DNA from: Sarcocystis neurona
Lineage: Eukaryota; Apicomplexa; Conoidasida; Eucoccidiorida; Sarcocystidae
Direction of reading: 5' to 3'
DNA length: 64,000 nt
Assembly: GCA_000727475.1 (NCBI GenBank)
Contig: KL647306.1
Location: forward strand, 2,153,642-2,217,641
Shown: positions 1 to 12,064 of the stretch, piece by piece
How the letters are laid out: each line of letters starts with the position of its first letter
Numbering within the stretch: position 1 is the first letter of the stretch
Translations under genes and position numbers: made by a program
The notes under the pieces: model-generated
Databases searched by the model: none
What the model was told of the DNA's origin: nothing
The model's input: only the letters and a program-made list of their open reading frames with translations

Positions 1-3000
1 AGACCAGCTCTCGGGTTGTACCCGCTGCTGCCGCTTCTGGGAGAGCCTCCCCCCCCGCGACGCTGCCGCTGCCTTCCCCACGTCGGCGCGCCTCCTTCTC
101 GAGTCGTTTCTGTCGAATTTTCTCCTGCACACCACAGCAACCCCTCAATCAAAAGCTCGAAGAGTCTAGCGTATACGCGTCCACCTGCTCGAGTGGACAC
201 CAGCCCGTGCACCTGCTGGGACACACGGATCCACACGCTGACGTACACACACATACGAAAAACGCGTCGCGAAGAAAGGAACCCGGGTCTCTCCACCTTA
301 CTTCGCTGCAGAGAGAGAAAGACACCTGCACGCCTAGACGCGCACAGCAGCGGAAAAGAAAAGATAGGCAAGTGGTGTACAGCCGAATACCCACACCGTT
401 GCTCGTGCTAAGAGAGCGAATTTCCACACGACGGAGAATTTTGTACATTGCCTCGAACTTTATCAGACGCACGTGTGACGCGTAATGACACCTTCTTGTA
501 GACCGTCTATTGCAGACGCAACCACACAAGAGAAACACATCCCCTTCCCTTTCACGCAGTCTACACAGACCCCACCGGAGGAGGCGCCTGGGGGCCTGGT
601 CGTCACGGTCCACCACCTCTTTCAAAAAGCACGTGGTACCCGAAGAGAAACCACCATCCCCACGTACCTAAGCAGTGTGCTCTTGCTGTTCACAAACAGT
701 CTAGAGGGAAGATGTGTGGTGCACTCCTTTCCCCTCCTCCCCCTACCCAGCGGATGGTGTCTCTGTGCAGACACGGCCGTTGTCCACGACGCCGGTGCTG
801 CTCGTACCCCTTCCACACTCAGAGAAAAAAGATACACATGGGGTACATCTGCCCCGCTGACGGGGCGCATGCAACGCGGAGACGCGTGCTCCATACCTGA
901 CGCCTCCGTATCGTTTTCCTTCCTGCGCGTGCTACGCAGCTTAACAGCCTCACCTACGCAGACACGTCCCCACGTCTTTGACGCGGGCCCTCTCAAGTGT
1001 TGTACACATACAGCGACACACCACGTAGCCAGATACGCAGGTACACACATCCATTTATACACATCAAATCCGCAGGGCAGTGCCTCCGGCCGCCGTCGTC
1101 GCCCAGATTGAGAGTGTCACGACCTCCAGATGAAGGCGGCACGCGCACGCAAGGCCATCTTCCTTGCGTCGGCCGTTCGCCGACAGCCCGTACTGCAGCA
1201 GCCGCCGCCGCGGTTACTGTGTCATCAATCAACAGGCGACGATCAGCGAAAGGCCTCCCGCTGCCGAAGAAGAAAAATTCTCCAGAATTCAAGAGACGCA
1301 GCCGTCCAGCGGGGAGGACGTCACTGCACAGAGTCGGTCGGGACACAACGTCACTCGGCGTACTGCCACCGCTGGCAGCGCTCTTCGATCATTCCTGGTG
1401 GGGCGAGGCTTCTTTTTTCCCGCGTTCGTCCACTCGCAGCAGCACATTAGCCGGGCACACGGCAATTCAACTTGCTCGCTTCTGACATGCAGTTTCAACG
1501 GAAGAGAATTAACGGGAGACTCACTTTTAGACGCTCTAATTTAGACAAATTTTTCTTCTTCGTTGTCGACGACCCCAGCGCACCCCCGCAGGTTCGAATG
1601 TCTTCTTCGCCGTCGACCGTCTTCTCGGTGTCACTTCTGCCGGTGTTGCCTTCAACGCCGCTGTTTGTGGAGAGAAAAGTAATCTTCGGCGGTAACTGCA
1701 GTCCGTAAGCGTTCGCGAAGAACGTGAGCGTCTGACGGTCAGAAGGCAGCGAGAAAACTTGTTTGTCCGGCATCAAGGCTATACCCCGCAGGTAGCAGCC
1801 AAGCGCCTGCTGCGCCAGCTGCTTCAGCTCCACGCTGCCGTCGTCCAGAAAACCAGCGCACAGCACACAGCGGAATACCCACACACGTCCTGCCAGGTGC
1901 GTGCCCCACCTGTGCGCTCCCACATAAATATGAAATACACACCCAACGCTGATGGTAGCGCACGTGCCTGGTAACTTTACCGGCACGCGGTGTTCGACTG
2001 TCCGTCTGGCTCTTTACCTGTCCTGTTGACAACGCTTTCCAAAAAGGAATTCGCTGCAAGGGAGAGACGCAAGTTTGCCCACCGGCTCCCCGACTTGATC
2101 CACCGTCACATCATCCCTCCCAGGAGCACTCTCCACGGGGACCCCACCCACACGAAGGCCCACACACACATACATATCCCAGGATCTCACGGCCGCACAA
2201 CGTCTCCTCTACAGCAAATACCAACAAAGTGTCTTCGCGCCGTTATGCTGGAGCCGACGAACACCGATGCAGCCGGCACGTGGCCGTCAGCCCAGCACGA
2301 GGGACGTTGAAACAACGGATCCGCAGCAGCAGCAACACACGGTCACTGTCACGTACGTACGGTCCTGCACAGCGACGTGGAAGCCCCAAGAGCTGCGGCA
2401 ACTGGGCACGTCGAATATAAACAGCAGCAGTAGTGACACCAAGAAGCTAATGAGGCGACAGCAGCGTAGTTACGTCAGCGGGAATTGCTGAAGAGGAGCC
2501 GTACGCTCGATCGACAGACACCAAGCAGAGTACGCGTGGTCGCCTGCGAATCGAAGAACAAACACGTGTGCTCCGAGGACGTCCCCACCCGCAGGAGGGC
2601 TATAGGAGAAAACAAGGAATTCCGTGTCTTCCTCGGCACACAGTCAGTAATGCTGCTGTACACGCATTTACAGACCTACGTCCTGTATTTATATATCGAT
2701 ATGCAAAACAAGAAATACGGCAAAGCGGAGGAAGCAAAAGCCACGCTACCCATCAGTCGACAGGGGGAAGGAGACCCGCAGCTCGCCAACGTGTGCAAAC
2801 GACGCAGTGATTTTGAAGAAACGGAGGCCTGTCGTTGAACAAACGAAGGTCTATCGTTGAACAAACGGACGTCTGTTTTTGACAGTGGCGTCGAGCCCAG
2901 CAGCTGACGGGAAGAGTCACCCGGCCATCGCAGCATCCCACAAGTGCTACTCTGCAGACACTTCAGCGAGTGTACTTCACTCTGGAGTCATACGGGCCAC

Positions 3001-6000
3001 CTCCGATTGGCAACCTTTCGAGACGCACGCGTGCAGGTACGTTCACTCGTAGACGACGACATAATATCTCCACATCCGCAGCAGGACGACTGTCCTGCGA
3101 GCCGGTGCTTGAGGCAGCAGAGGTGGGCCAACCTACGCTACGGACGCCGCGCCGAAGGTGACGCGCGACAACGGCAGAAAGAGAACTAAACCCAGGAAAT
3201 TTGTCGAAAAGGGGCAGTAGGTGGAGATGAAAAGAAAGTGACCGTTGCAGACGGGAAGCGGACCGCACAACATGACCGGAAGCTGCACACAGCGGCCAAG
3301 TTCTTCCACATTTCCCTCCGTCGCGACTGCTGCATGTGTGTGAGTGCAGCACCTTCTCTAGCTGCTGGGACACACACGTACAGGCAATATCAGCCTCGTG
3401 CGGACCGCCTGCGACGCTTCCGCGAACAAGAATTGGGACGTGGACTACATCCGCACAAGCCGCCGTGCGCCCCACCCCGCGAAGGAGAATCTGCACCGAA
3501 GCAGCGAAGTCGTCTAATAGGTGCCGCACAGCTCAGGAGAAGCAGCCTTACTTGCTAGCGAGTAGCGCCTGCAATTTATTCTCGATTTTGACCGCGCGCT
3601 GCGGGTTGATGAAAGCCTCTTTTGGCTCGATCTGCAGCGCAGCGCAAAACCATCGCCGCAGGCCAGGGACACGGACGCTTCTGTCTCGACTTCGAAAAAC
3701 AAACGAGCAAGCGGGCACTTAAGAGGCATCAACGGCACACATCCGCCAGGCAATAAAAGCTGTGACAGGACGCCCCGGCAGATCGGCGCTGGCGGCCAGC
3801 ATACAACGTGGGAAACCGTCCGTACTACTGCAGTCGCACAGGAGGTACAGGGACGCCATGGATGTCACGTAGGCCCTTCAGCAACTTGCGGAAGGAAAAA
3901 GAAGAACAAAGATAAAAACCAAGAAGAAGAATAACTCTCGGTCGAGACAACTTCGAGAAGACGAAAGAGACGTCAGTCCAGCTCTGCAGTTCAATCTCAC
4001 GCTCTCGTCTGGGCCCCCACGTTTGCGCCGACTGGTGTCTTTCCTTGAAACCACCTCACCATTCTCGTATCAGCGATGAATTCTGTTCGGCAAAAACGGC
4101 GTCGAACGCAGTCTATCTGTGTCCGCAGTCACTGCCCCTGGACGCTCTTGTCCGCCGTCTCTCGCCAAGAAGCAATTACAAAGTGTGTACGTCTGCAGGT
4201 CTGTCCAACTTTCTACGTGAGACACAGTACGTGTGCCTTTATACATTCATATATAAGAACAGGTGTGTGTATGTAAAAAGTTCGCAGCGCAGAATACCGG
4301 CCGCGTCCTGTTAGGCGAGGCGAAGACTTAGCCCCGCATGGATACGTTAGGAGCGTCCCTCTTATTGTCTTGTGGACATTTGAGACGTTGGTGTAGAGAC
4401 GTACTTTTCTGGCTTTGAGCCGCGAAATGAACGCCCGCTCGGAGGGCAGCAGCAGCAGAAGCGCGTGACCCGAACGCTGCATGCGAGCCGTGCGTCCAAC
4501 GCGGTGGATATACGTCTCAACGCTGTCGGGACAGTCGAGCTGCACGACGAAGTCTACTCCTGCCGCTGCACAACCACCCCCTTTTTCGGCGAAAGGGGAG
4601 GCGCAGCTGCCCTGTTCCGCCTCGCGACCCGTTCCCCGGCCTTTCCTGCCGTGCTGCCCAGCGTCTCTGCGACGGCCTTTGTTGGCGGCGCTGCTCCGGC
4701 GCGACGCCGCGAGCATGCCCACGCTGAGCTGGTCGAAGTCAATTCCTCGAGACGCAAGGTCTGTGCTGATGAGACAGCAGCCTGGCGACCGTCGAATGAA
4801 GGCGTGAAAAACTTCGATGCGGCGTGCTTGCTTCTGTCGTCCATGTAAGAAGAAGAGCTTGGGTCCTACCGACGAAACAGCAGACAAGCCTTACACCATT
4901 TAAAATGTCTTCTCCTCAACGGAGACGCGTCTCCCCCTGCCGCCACACCATGCAGAAATTCTCCCGTCCTTCTGTCCACATTCCCCGGCTACGAATGTTG
5001 TCCCACGCTCAGACACCCTCCCCCGTCTGCACGGGAAGAAACGCGGGACACAGAGAAGGTCCACACATCCCCCTGCACACTTCTCTACATGCGGCTCACT
5101 TTGAAGAAAGACGCACACCAGACACACCCGCGGAGCCACAGCTCGGGGACCGCCCGGCGACCGGGCAGGCAACGCATGTGTAGCACACACAGCAGTCGGC
5201 GTCTGTGTAAATACCTGCACCGAGGACGTGGCTGAGACGCGGTTGTCCGTGCCGGGTACTGCCGCCGTCCGGCGACGTACACAGACCGACGGCGACGGGA
5301 GACGCATGCGTCCACGTCTGCGTGAGGGAGAAAGGTCCCAGGGGCTCACCAGGCTTCAGCAACTTGAAGGCCTCTGCCACGAAGCGGGCCTGCTTGCAGC
5401 TTGAGACGAAGACGAGCGACTTTTTGCTGCTGTGGGTCCGCAGAAAGGAAAACAAGGCGCTCAGTTTGAACTGAGCCGGCACGACCATGTAGCTCTGCGT
5501 CAGGCTGAGCGGCGTGCAGCTGCTGTCATCGTTGCCGCTGCTTCCTTGGCCCACCGCAGCAACTGCTCTGTCGCCCAGGCCGCCGCCTCCTCCAACGGAC
5601 ATAATTTCTGCGTCCGGCTGTGACACACCACCGAACAGGCGCAGTCTGCAGACGCCAGTGGACACGCGAATTCTGCACGACCACCTCGAAAGGCTCGTCC
5701 ACAGACACAAGGACACACAAACGCACGTGTCCCCGCCGACTGGATTAACAAACCTGCACCTGCGCAGGTCACACGCATTCAATATTACACCTGTCCACAT
5801 ATGCAGCGGATATTCGGCGTCTACTCAAGCGCGGAGAGAGCCCCGTCCCCCTGTCGAGTTCCTTCCACACGCTCGCGCGGCGTCGTCCTTCAGACCGAGT
5901 TTTCTCGTGTACACGAAGGCGATGTCTTATTGGCCGGCGGAGTTGCAACAAAGGCACACCTATATACTACGGGCGGAGGACGACGAGAGAAGAACGAAGA

Positions 6001-9000
6001 CGAGGAGCCGCAATTTGCAGAAAGAGGTCACTTCCCGTGTCTAAGTGCGTTGAAGAAGCAGCAGCAGCAGCGTGTCAGAGAGGAAGACACCGGTCTTCCT
6101 TTTCTCTTGCTGTCCTAGAGTGCGCCGTACCCGAGCCGCAAAAGACGCGAGGCGCTTCACAGCCGTGCGCAAGGTCGCAGAAAAGAGAAGTGTCTGCCTG
6201 TCTGCAGGAAGCTGCTCAACGATGAAACGCGTCGTCTGGATGAACCCCATGTCCGCCAGGCGATCGGCCTCGTCGATCACTGCGCACCACACACACACAA
6301 AAAGAAAAGAAATACTACCGCTCGTCGCCAGCTACACGTCGGCACCTCCCCGTCGCGACCGCTCGACCCGCACACAGTCGAACTGCAGGTGCAGCAGCAA
6401 CGCGTGGAGCAGGACTTGACAGCTGAAGGGGAAGCCACCACCGGTGCGGCTACGCGGCAGCAGTGTGGCGGACGTGCGACCCGCATCGCACAGCGAAGAG
6501 CAACACAGGTCCTGACCGCTCATCACGGCAGAAAGAGAAATCTCCCCGCGGTACCCCACCTGGAGACGGGCGGCAATCTATGCGAACGACTTTCTCATGT
6601 ACCATAACCTCGTTCAGGCGCGCGATCTTTCCACACTGTCCGCGCAGCTGTTCTTCAGCAGTTTCACACAGCCGACGTGGCCGTTGGAAGGCTTCTGAAA
6701 CTACTTGCTGCCGGGTGTCTTACTTTCGATGGAACTCTCTGCCCCGTGCACGTCTGTAGCTCCATCGGTCCCCCCGTCTCCCTTCTCCCCGCTCACACAT
6801 ACGGCTTTCTGCGCCCGGGACCAGCGCTTAATGGCGCGCGGCTTCGCCTCACACGACTTCCTCTGTTACTCAAGCATCCTCTCGTCAATGCGGTAATCAA
6901 TCTTAAGAAATTGTCTACGGCTTTGTGTGCTATGAGCGGCCGGCAACATCCACCTGAGAGACGCATTCTTTCAAAGCGGTCCGGCCGACTAAGACAAGCA
7001 ACACGTGCCCCGGCTAAAAAGGTGGCTGTGTCTCACCATCGCACCTTCGTGTGTTGTTCTCTTTCATCGAAAGAGCTAAAAAACGCACACTGTCACTCAC
7101 GAAAAGCATGCCAGCAATTCCGCCACGTGCAGACATGCATATATATATATATATATATATCTAGCGGTACGTGAAGATGTGCGCGCACCTGGCTGCCTGT
7201 CTCCGTATGGACGTGTGTACGTATATATATCTATGCGTCGAAGTAAAGAGAAACTGCGCTGTTGGGGGCCGATGCAGACAGCCAACCGCACTGGCCAAGT
7301 ATATTGCGTTACACACGGTTGCTGCGGGCAGAACTTCTGGGGCGTCACGGGCGCGACCTGTAATTGATTTACGACGACGCGTGTAGAAACGAAAGTTGCC
7401 CCTCTTCTCTATCTTTGTGATACATGTATTTTCAACGCAGATGCATGCATCCGGCTCGGCGACGAAAAAATCCCCGTCTCTCGTGCAGATCCTTCACAAC
7501 AGAATTCCTCTGTGCCCCTGTTGTTCGCGACCGCGACACTGCCCATCCCGGGTTTTAACGCAGGGGGTCATCACGCACATGTGTGTGCGTGGGGCATTTG
7601 TCAAAAAGTGATGGGCAGGAAGAGAAAGTGCCGCCCAGAGCGGCATCGAGGCAGGCGACGAGGAGAAGCAGATACTCCCGAAGATATCGACAGAAAAAAC
7701 GTCTCTGTGTACAGACGTCGTCACCACGAATATGTGGAGAACCCGGACAACACAACAAACTTTCGGAGAGCGACAGCACCCATCGCTGCTGCATGAAGTG
7801 ACGTAAATTATCCACCCCACGTGCGAAGACTTCGATTTGTCTCCTCCCAGAAAAGCGATTAGGAAGCGGGCAGCCTGCACCGGTTTACAGAGAAAAGGAC
7901 GACTATTCTGCAAGTCAAGAGAGTGCCGCAGGTGGAGACGCGACAAAGATGGTCAGAGCAAAGCACCAGGCCATTTTAACTGAAAAATACCAACGGCTTA
8001 GCAGTCCCATCCTTACCGAGAATTTTAAGATTTGTTGCATCCCATAGCTGGGACTCTTCGGTGTGCTGCAGCACGCGGCCCGGAGTGCCGACGACAATAT
8101 TCAGCATGTGCACACGCTCTGCTTCTTCAGCAACGTTCTTTCCTCCGATCAAGCAGCCAGCAGAGAACTCGTGATACCTACACACATTAAACCCACTCAA
8201 ATTTCTCTTGTGAACTGTCTCCGCCAGGAAAAAGTTCCTGTTCCGACAGTCAGTAGAGTCAGCCTAACACCGGGGAAGGCTACGCCCGACGACGGCCGCA
8301 GCAGCAGTCCCCGCGGCAACACGGCATGCAGCACTTTCGCAGAAATCGGCAACGACAGAAAAAAGAGCAGCACCGACCGCCGCAACCGTCGCAGCAAATG
8401 CCGCAGCACCGACAGCCGCAACAGCACTCGCAGACGCAGCAACAACCCCCACAACAGCAACAGCAGCAACGGGGGGTAGACCCGCTCCGGCGGCGCCCTC
8501 CGCAACAGACGACGTAAATTAGAGCCACATAAGCGATCCTTGCAAAGCACACACATGGACGAGACAGCGGCGCGGGCGCACGTTTTAGCGTCCACGTGTA
8601 CAATAACGAATGGCCGCAGTCGGACGGTGGCGCAGCGCCGCCGTCGCTTGTCGACGACGCTGCGTCTACAAAGACATCTTCTTGAGCAAAATGTTCAAAT
8701 GCTTGGGTACGAGAAACCACTCCCACACGACTTGCACAAAGTCCGGATGTCCCTGTCATATTTTGTCTCATGCAGTCACCGCACGAAGATATTATACACT
8801 ACGTCTGCGCGCGTCTACGCGCCTTATGCCATGACAACAGCAGTGTCTTCCGAACATTCGGCAAGTGCCCACTCGCCCCCCCGTCTGCGCCGCACGCGAG
8901 CAGTCTACAGACAAACAAACAGGCAAATGCAGTGCGGCGGTAGAAATGCGAAGGGCGGATCCACCGGAGCACTGCAGCCACTGCAGCACAGCGTCCCCAC

Positions 9001-12000
9001 TTCATTTATCGGCCCACCACCACCGGTGAACAGCAGCGCCAGCAAGATCGATAGGGCCGCATGCGTGCGCGCCTGTCAGCCACGAGAAACTGGCATGACG
9101 CAACCGTACCTGCTAATCGCCTTGACAACGTTAAAAATCTGAACAGCCAGTTCGCGCGTGGGTGCCAGAATTAACGCAGAGACGCCGTCGATGCTGCTGA
9201 CCCGGCCTCTGTACAAACACTCCAGCACCTGCGCCAGACCCAGCAGGTAAACGCACACACGTCCGATAAGAAGCAGCACTTGCAGCGCATGCAGCAACCG
9301 GCGCAGCAGTCACCAGAACGTGAGCGGCATGCATCGCACACAACACCAGACGAGTACGTGACGTCCCGTGGTACTTTTCCGCCAATATACACCGTCGCTT
9401 CAATATGTCCGTCAATATCCACCAATGCTTTGATATTTGCGGCGACATCTACCGCTGCTTGAGTTGCGACGGTGTGAGACATCTGCATCTCGGTGAGGGG
9501 AGGGACGAAAAGCGACGTCGCTATGAACGCGGGGCAGCTACAACCCACCAGTTACCCCTGTCGTTTTTCTTGTCAGCAGACACTTGGCTGCACATTCCTA
9601 GAGGGTCGACACGTCATGCTTTCGTTGCGTGCATTCGTGTCGAAACTCATAATTAAGCGAACTGCGAATTGTCCCCCCAGTGGGGGACACCACGGCGGGT
9701 GCGTTAGGACCCCTCATACTCTGCCTTCCACAGATCTGCTGCACCAGTCATATCCTCGCAGCCTGACCACCCGTCTGCCGCCTAAATCGAGACGACGCTA
9801 TTCACCCGTGTTTTGGTTGTAGGCTACCACAGCAATATCTCCACCTCACGACTTCTGCGAGGTCGTTCACGGTAGTCTACACTACGTTTGACAGGCGTCC
9901 GGCACCAAATTTTTGCTGCGCAGACGACATGAACTTGTAACTTCGTTGACAGCAAACCCACGAAAATTCTGACACGCGACAGTGGCACGGACACCGGTCA
10001 CCGGTCACCTCCTGTCTCCGGCCACCTCCTGTCTCCGGTCACGCCCCGTCTCCGGCCGTGTCCCGTCTCCGGTCACGCCCCATCGCCACCGGTCACGCCC
10101 CATCGTCACCGGTCACGCCAAGTCACCGTTTACGTACGTACGCAAGTAAAACTGCGCGCGATTTTCGTACACCTCAGCGCAGAAGTAACGAAGATGCAAG
10201 CAGTCTGGAGTGCTACGTCCTGCATGCGACAACTGCAGCCGCCCCGCCGAGACCGTGTCCCTCACATTCCTCGTATACGTGACCCACTTCAGTCCCCCGG
10301 GACCCGTCCTTGCGGCGAGCAGAAAAGACGCACTAAGAACATTCCCCTGCGGGCGGGCTCACTGCTGCGCGCTCCTACATACACGGCCGTTGACGAAGGC
10401 GGAGAGGCTGACGATGTGTGGAGGTTAGGCGCACCGCACGAGTAGTAGTACCATCCCGTGACGGGTCGACTAGCAAGCAAGCAACAACACATATATCGGA
10501 GAAAGACGCAGGCCACGAGGTGCTTCGGCCGGATACCTGCCACAACGCACGACGACCCCGTCTCCCTCTCTATATTCGGGTTGCAGTCGGCCGCCATTCA
10601 CCAGAGATTCACGCACTTTTGCCGCAAGTGGATGACAAAGCGAGCACGCAGCAAAAACAGCTACGACATTCGCGTCTTTTCTGACCTGCCAAGATCTGAC
10701 CGCCGCTCACAAGTGAGGACGACAGAACACGAGAACACGCGGCTCTGCTTTCACGTATGTAGGTGTACATAATATACGTGGATCCGCAATGTATGTATGT
10801 ATGTAACACACCGCAGGAGACGAGGTAGACTCACCTTTGGGGAGACGGAGGAAAACGAGAACAAGCAGCGGAGAAGAGAAACGCAGAAGCAGTCTGGCTG
10901 CCGCGAAGGCGACAGCAGTGCAGTCCTTCCTGCAGTCTTTCTATTTCCCCAAGCACCATCGACGACTACGCCCTACACATATGATGCACCTATGCGTTAC
11001 TTCCTATTCATCCCAGGGAGCCTACTACGTACAGATCGTAGACACAGAGAAGAACGCGTCAACGTTTATCCCCCCAGCAGGTGACTGATATTTAACGAAG
11101 CAACCTCCTCACCACCCGCTGGCACCAGGACGCACGCACACAAAGACGCGCAGTACGCTCGCAGCATATATACGGATGTGTACAGACACTCCTGCAGCTC
11201 CTGTGATTCGGAGTTGTCGCTGCTGGTAAGTGGGCAGGACAGTTTCGAGACACGTACAGGCACAAGAAACGCGAGGGTCTTGCCGCTTCCGGTTTTCGCT
11301 TCTCCCATAACATCTGCGCCTCGCAGGGCGTGGGGGATGACGCGCAGCTGAATTTGAGAGAGCAGGACGAAACCGCCGTCACGAAGGCCTCGCTGTGTGT
11401 TGCTGCTGAGCGGCAAGTCGGCGAAAAAGTAGCGAGACAGCGTTGGCGCATTGCCTCCCTCTTCAGCAGCAGCCGCGGCAGCCCGCGCCGCCGCCAGGTT
11501 GCTCCGCTCTTCGCCTGCCGTCACCGTCGATCTTTCCTGCGGAGCTTCTGTGGAGTCAACACACGCTGCCCCTGCTGCTGCTGTTGAACGACTACCTGAT
11601 TTCGCTGAAGCAGGCGTTGTTCCTGCTGCTGTCGTTAGTATCGAGGCCGCCGAATTCTCCGCGTGTTTCAGTGCCTCTTGACAAGGAGAGGATGCTGCAG
11701 CGTTCCCCGGTAGCCGCAGAGAAACCGCAGCAGCAGGATTTACTTCATAAGAAGGACGCCCCTGATGGTCGGGTTTCAGCAACTTCGGAACATCTGCAGA
11801 AAGTAAAGGCATCCAGTTAAGGCCGGGAAGTGGCATTTCAACTTCAATACGCGCCTCCAACTCCTTTATCTCCCGTTCCTCTCTTTGTCTGAGCTTTTCG
11901 TTAGGAACTCCTTCGTTCCGTGCCCTTCGTCGTGAACCCGGAAGATTCTTCTTGTTTTTCCCCTGTCCTCCACCTTTTCGACTGCCATCACTGCGGCTGC

Positions 12001-12064
12001 TGGAATGTCGCTGCTTTCGGCAAATCGATTCTGTTAAAGGGCGACTCTGCTCCTGGGGATGCAT
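1..12064 (-). CDS. DDX10: DEAD-box ATP-dependent RNA helicase, DDX10/Dbp4 family (3' end outside window)
   Basis: Family role: nucleolar RNA helicase that helps release snoRNAs from pre-rRNA during 18S processing. Predicted exons in transcript order: 12064-11258, 9228-9110, 8177-8017, 6279-6131, 5617-5350, 4865-4405, 3631-3552, 1834-1525, 124-1. All phases agree. The start is the ATG at 12064, followed by a charged, Ala-rich N-terminal extension of about 200 residues. Visible motifs: a Q motif, AKTGSGKT (256-263), PTRELA (292-297), TPGR, DEAD (365-368), SAT (396-398), [20 protein letters not shown] and HRVGRTAR (622-629). DDX10/Dbp4 hallmarks are SSCKQ, the LHGRQKQ block, [17 protein letters not shown], and a basic coil after the core (SKLERLK joined to [15 protein letters not shown]). 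The last visible exon is still open at base 1, so the C-terminus lies off the left edge. A 57-residue insertion sits between motifs V and VI. Introns make up about 80% of the gene. Family assignment is confident; junctions were read by eye. Confidence 0.9.
8283..8475. repeat. CAG/CAA-type triplet tract in helicase intron 2
   Basis: An imperfect run of CAG, CAA and CGG triplets on the plus strand, densest at 8386-8470. It lies in the intron between predicted helicase exons 9228-9110 and 8177-8017. In the sense (minus) strand of the gene it therefore reads CTG/TTG, upstream of the 8177 acceptor. The open frames it creates on both strands are repeat shadows. Confidence 0.75.
9992..10120. repeat. 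GC-rich minisatellite in helicase intron 1
   Basis: About seven to eight imperfect copies of a 15-18-base unit built on CACCGGTCACGCCCCATC, with variants reading CTGTCTCCGG. It lies in the 2-kb first intron of the DDX10 homologue and has no reading-frame constraint. Confidence 0.75.

Noticed and set aside
1243..1260. Alternative last exon of the helicase (TTCTTCTTCGGCAG acceptor, then REAFR and TGA)
   Set aside because: In phase and with a good pyrimidine tract, but the acceptor before base 124 gives a basic coil that matches the family's C-terminal extension far better.
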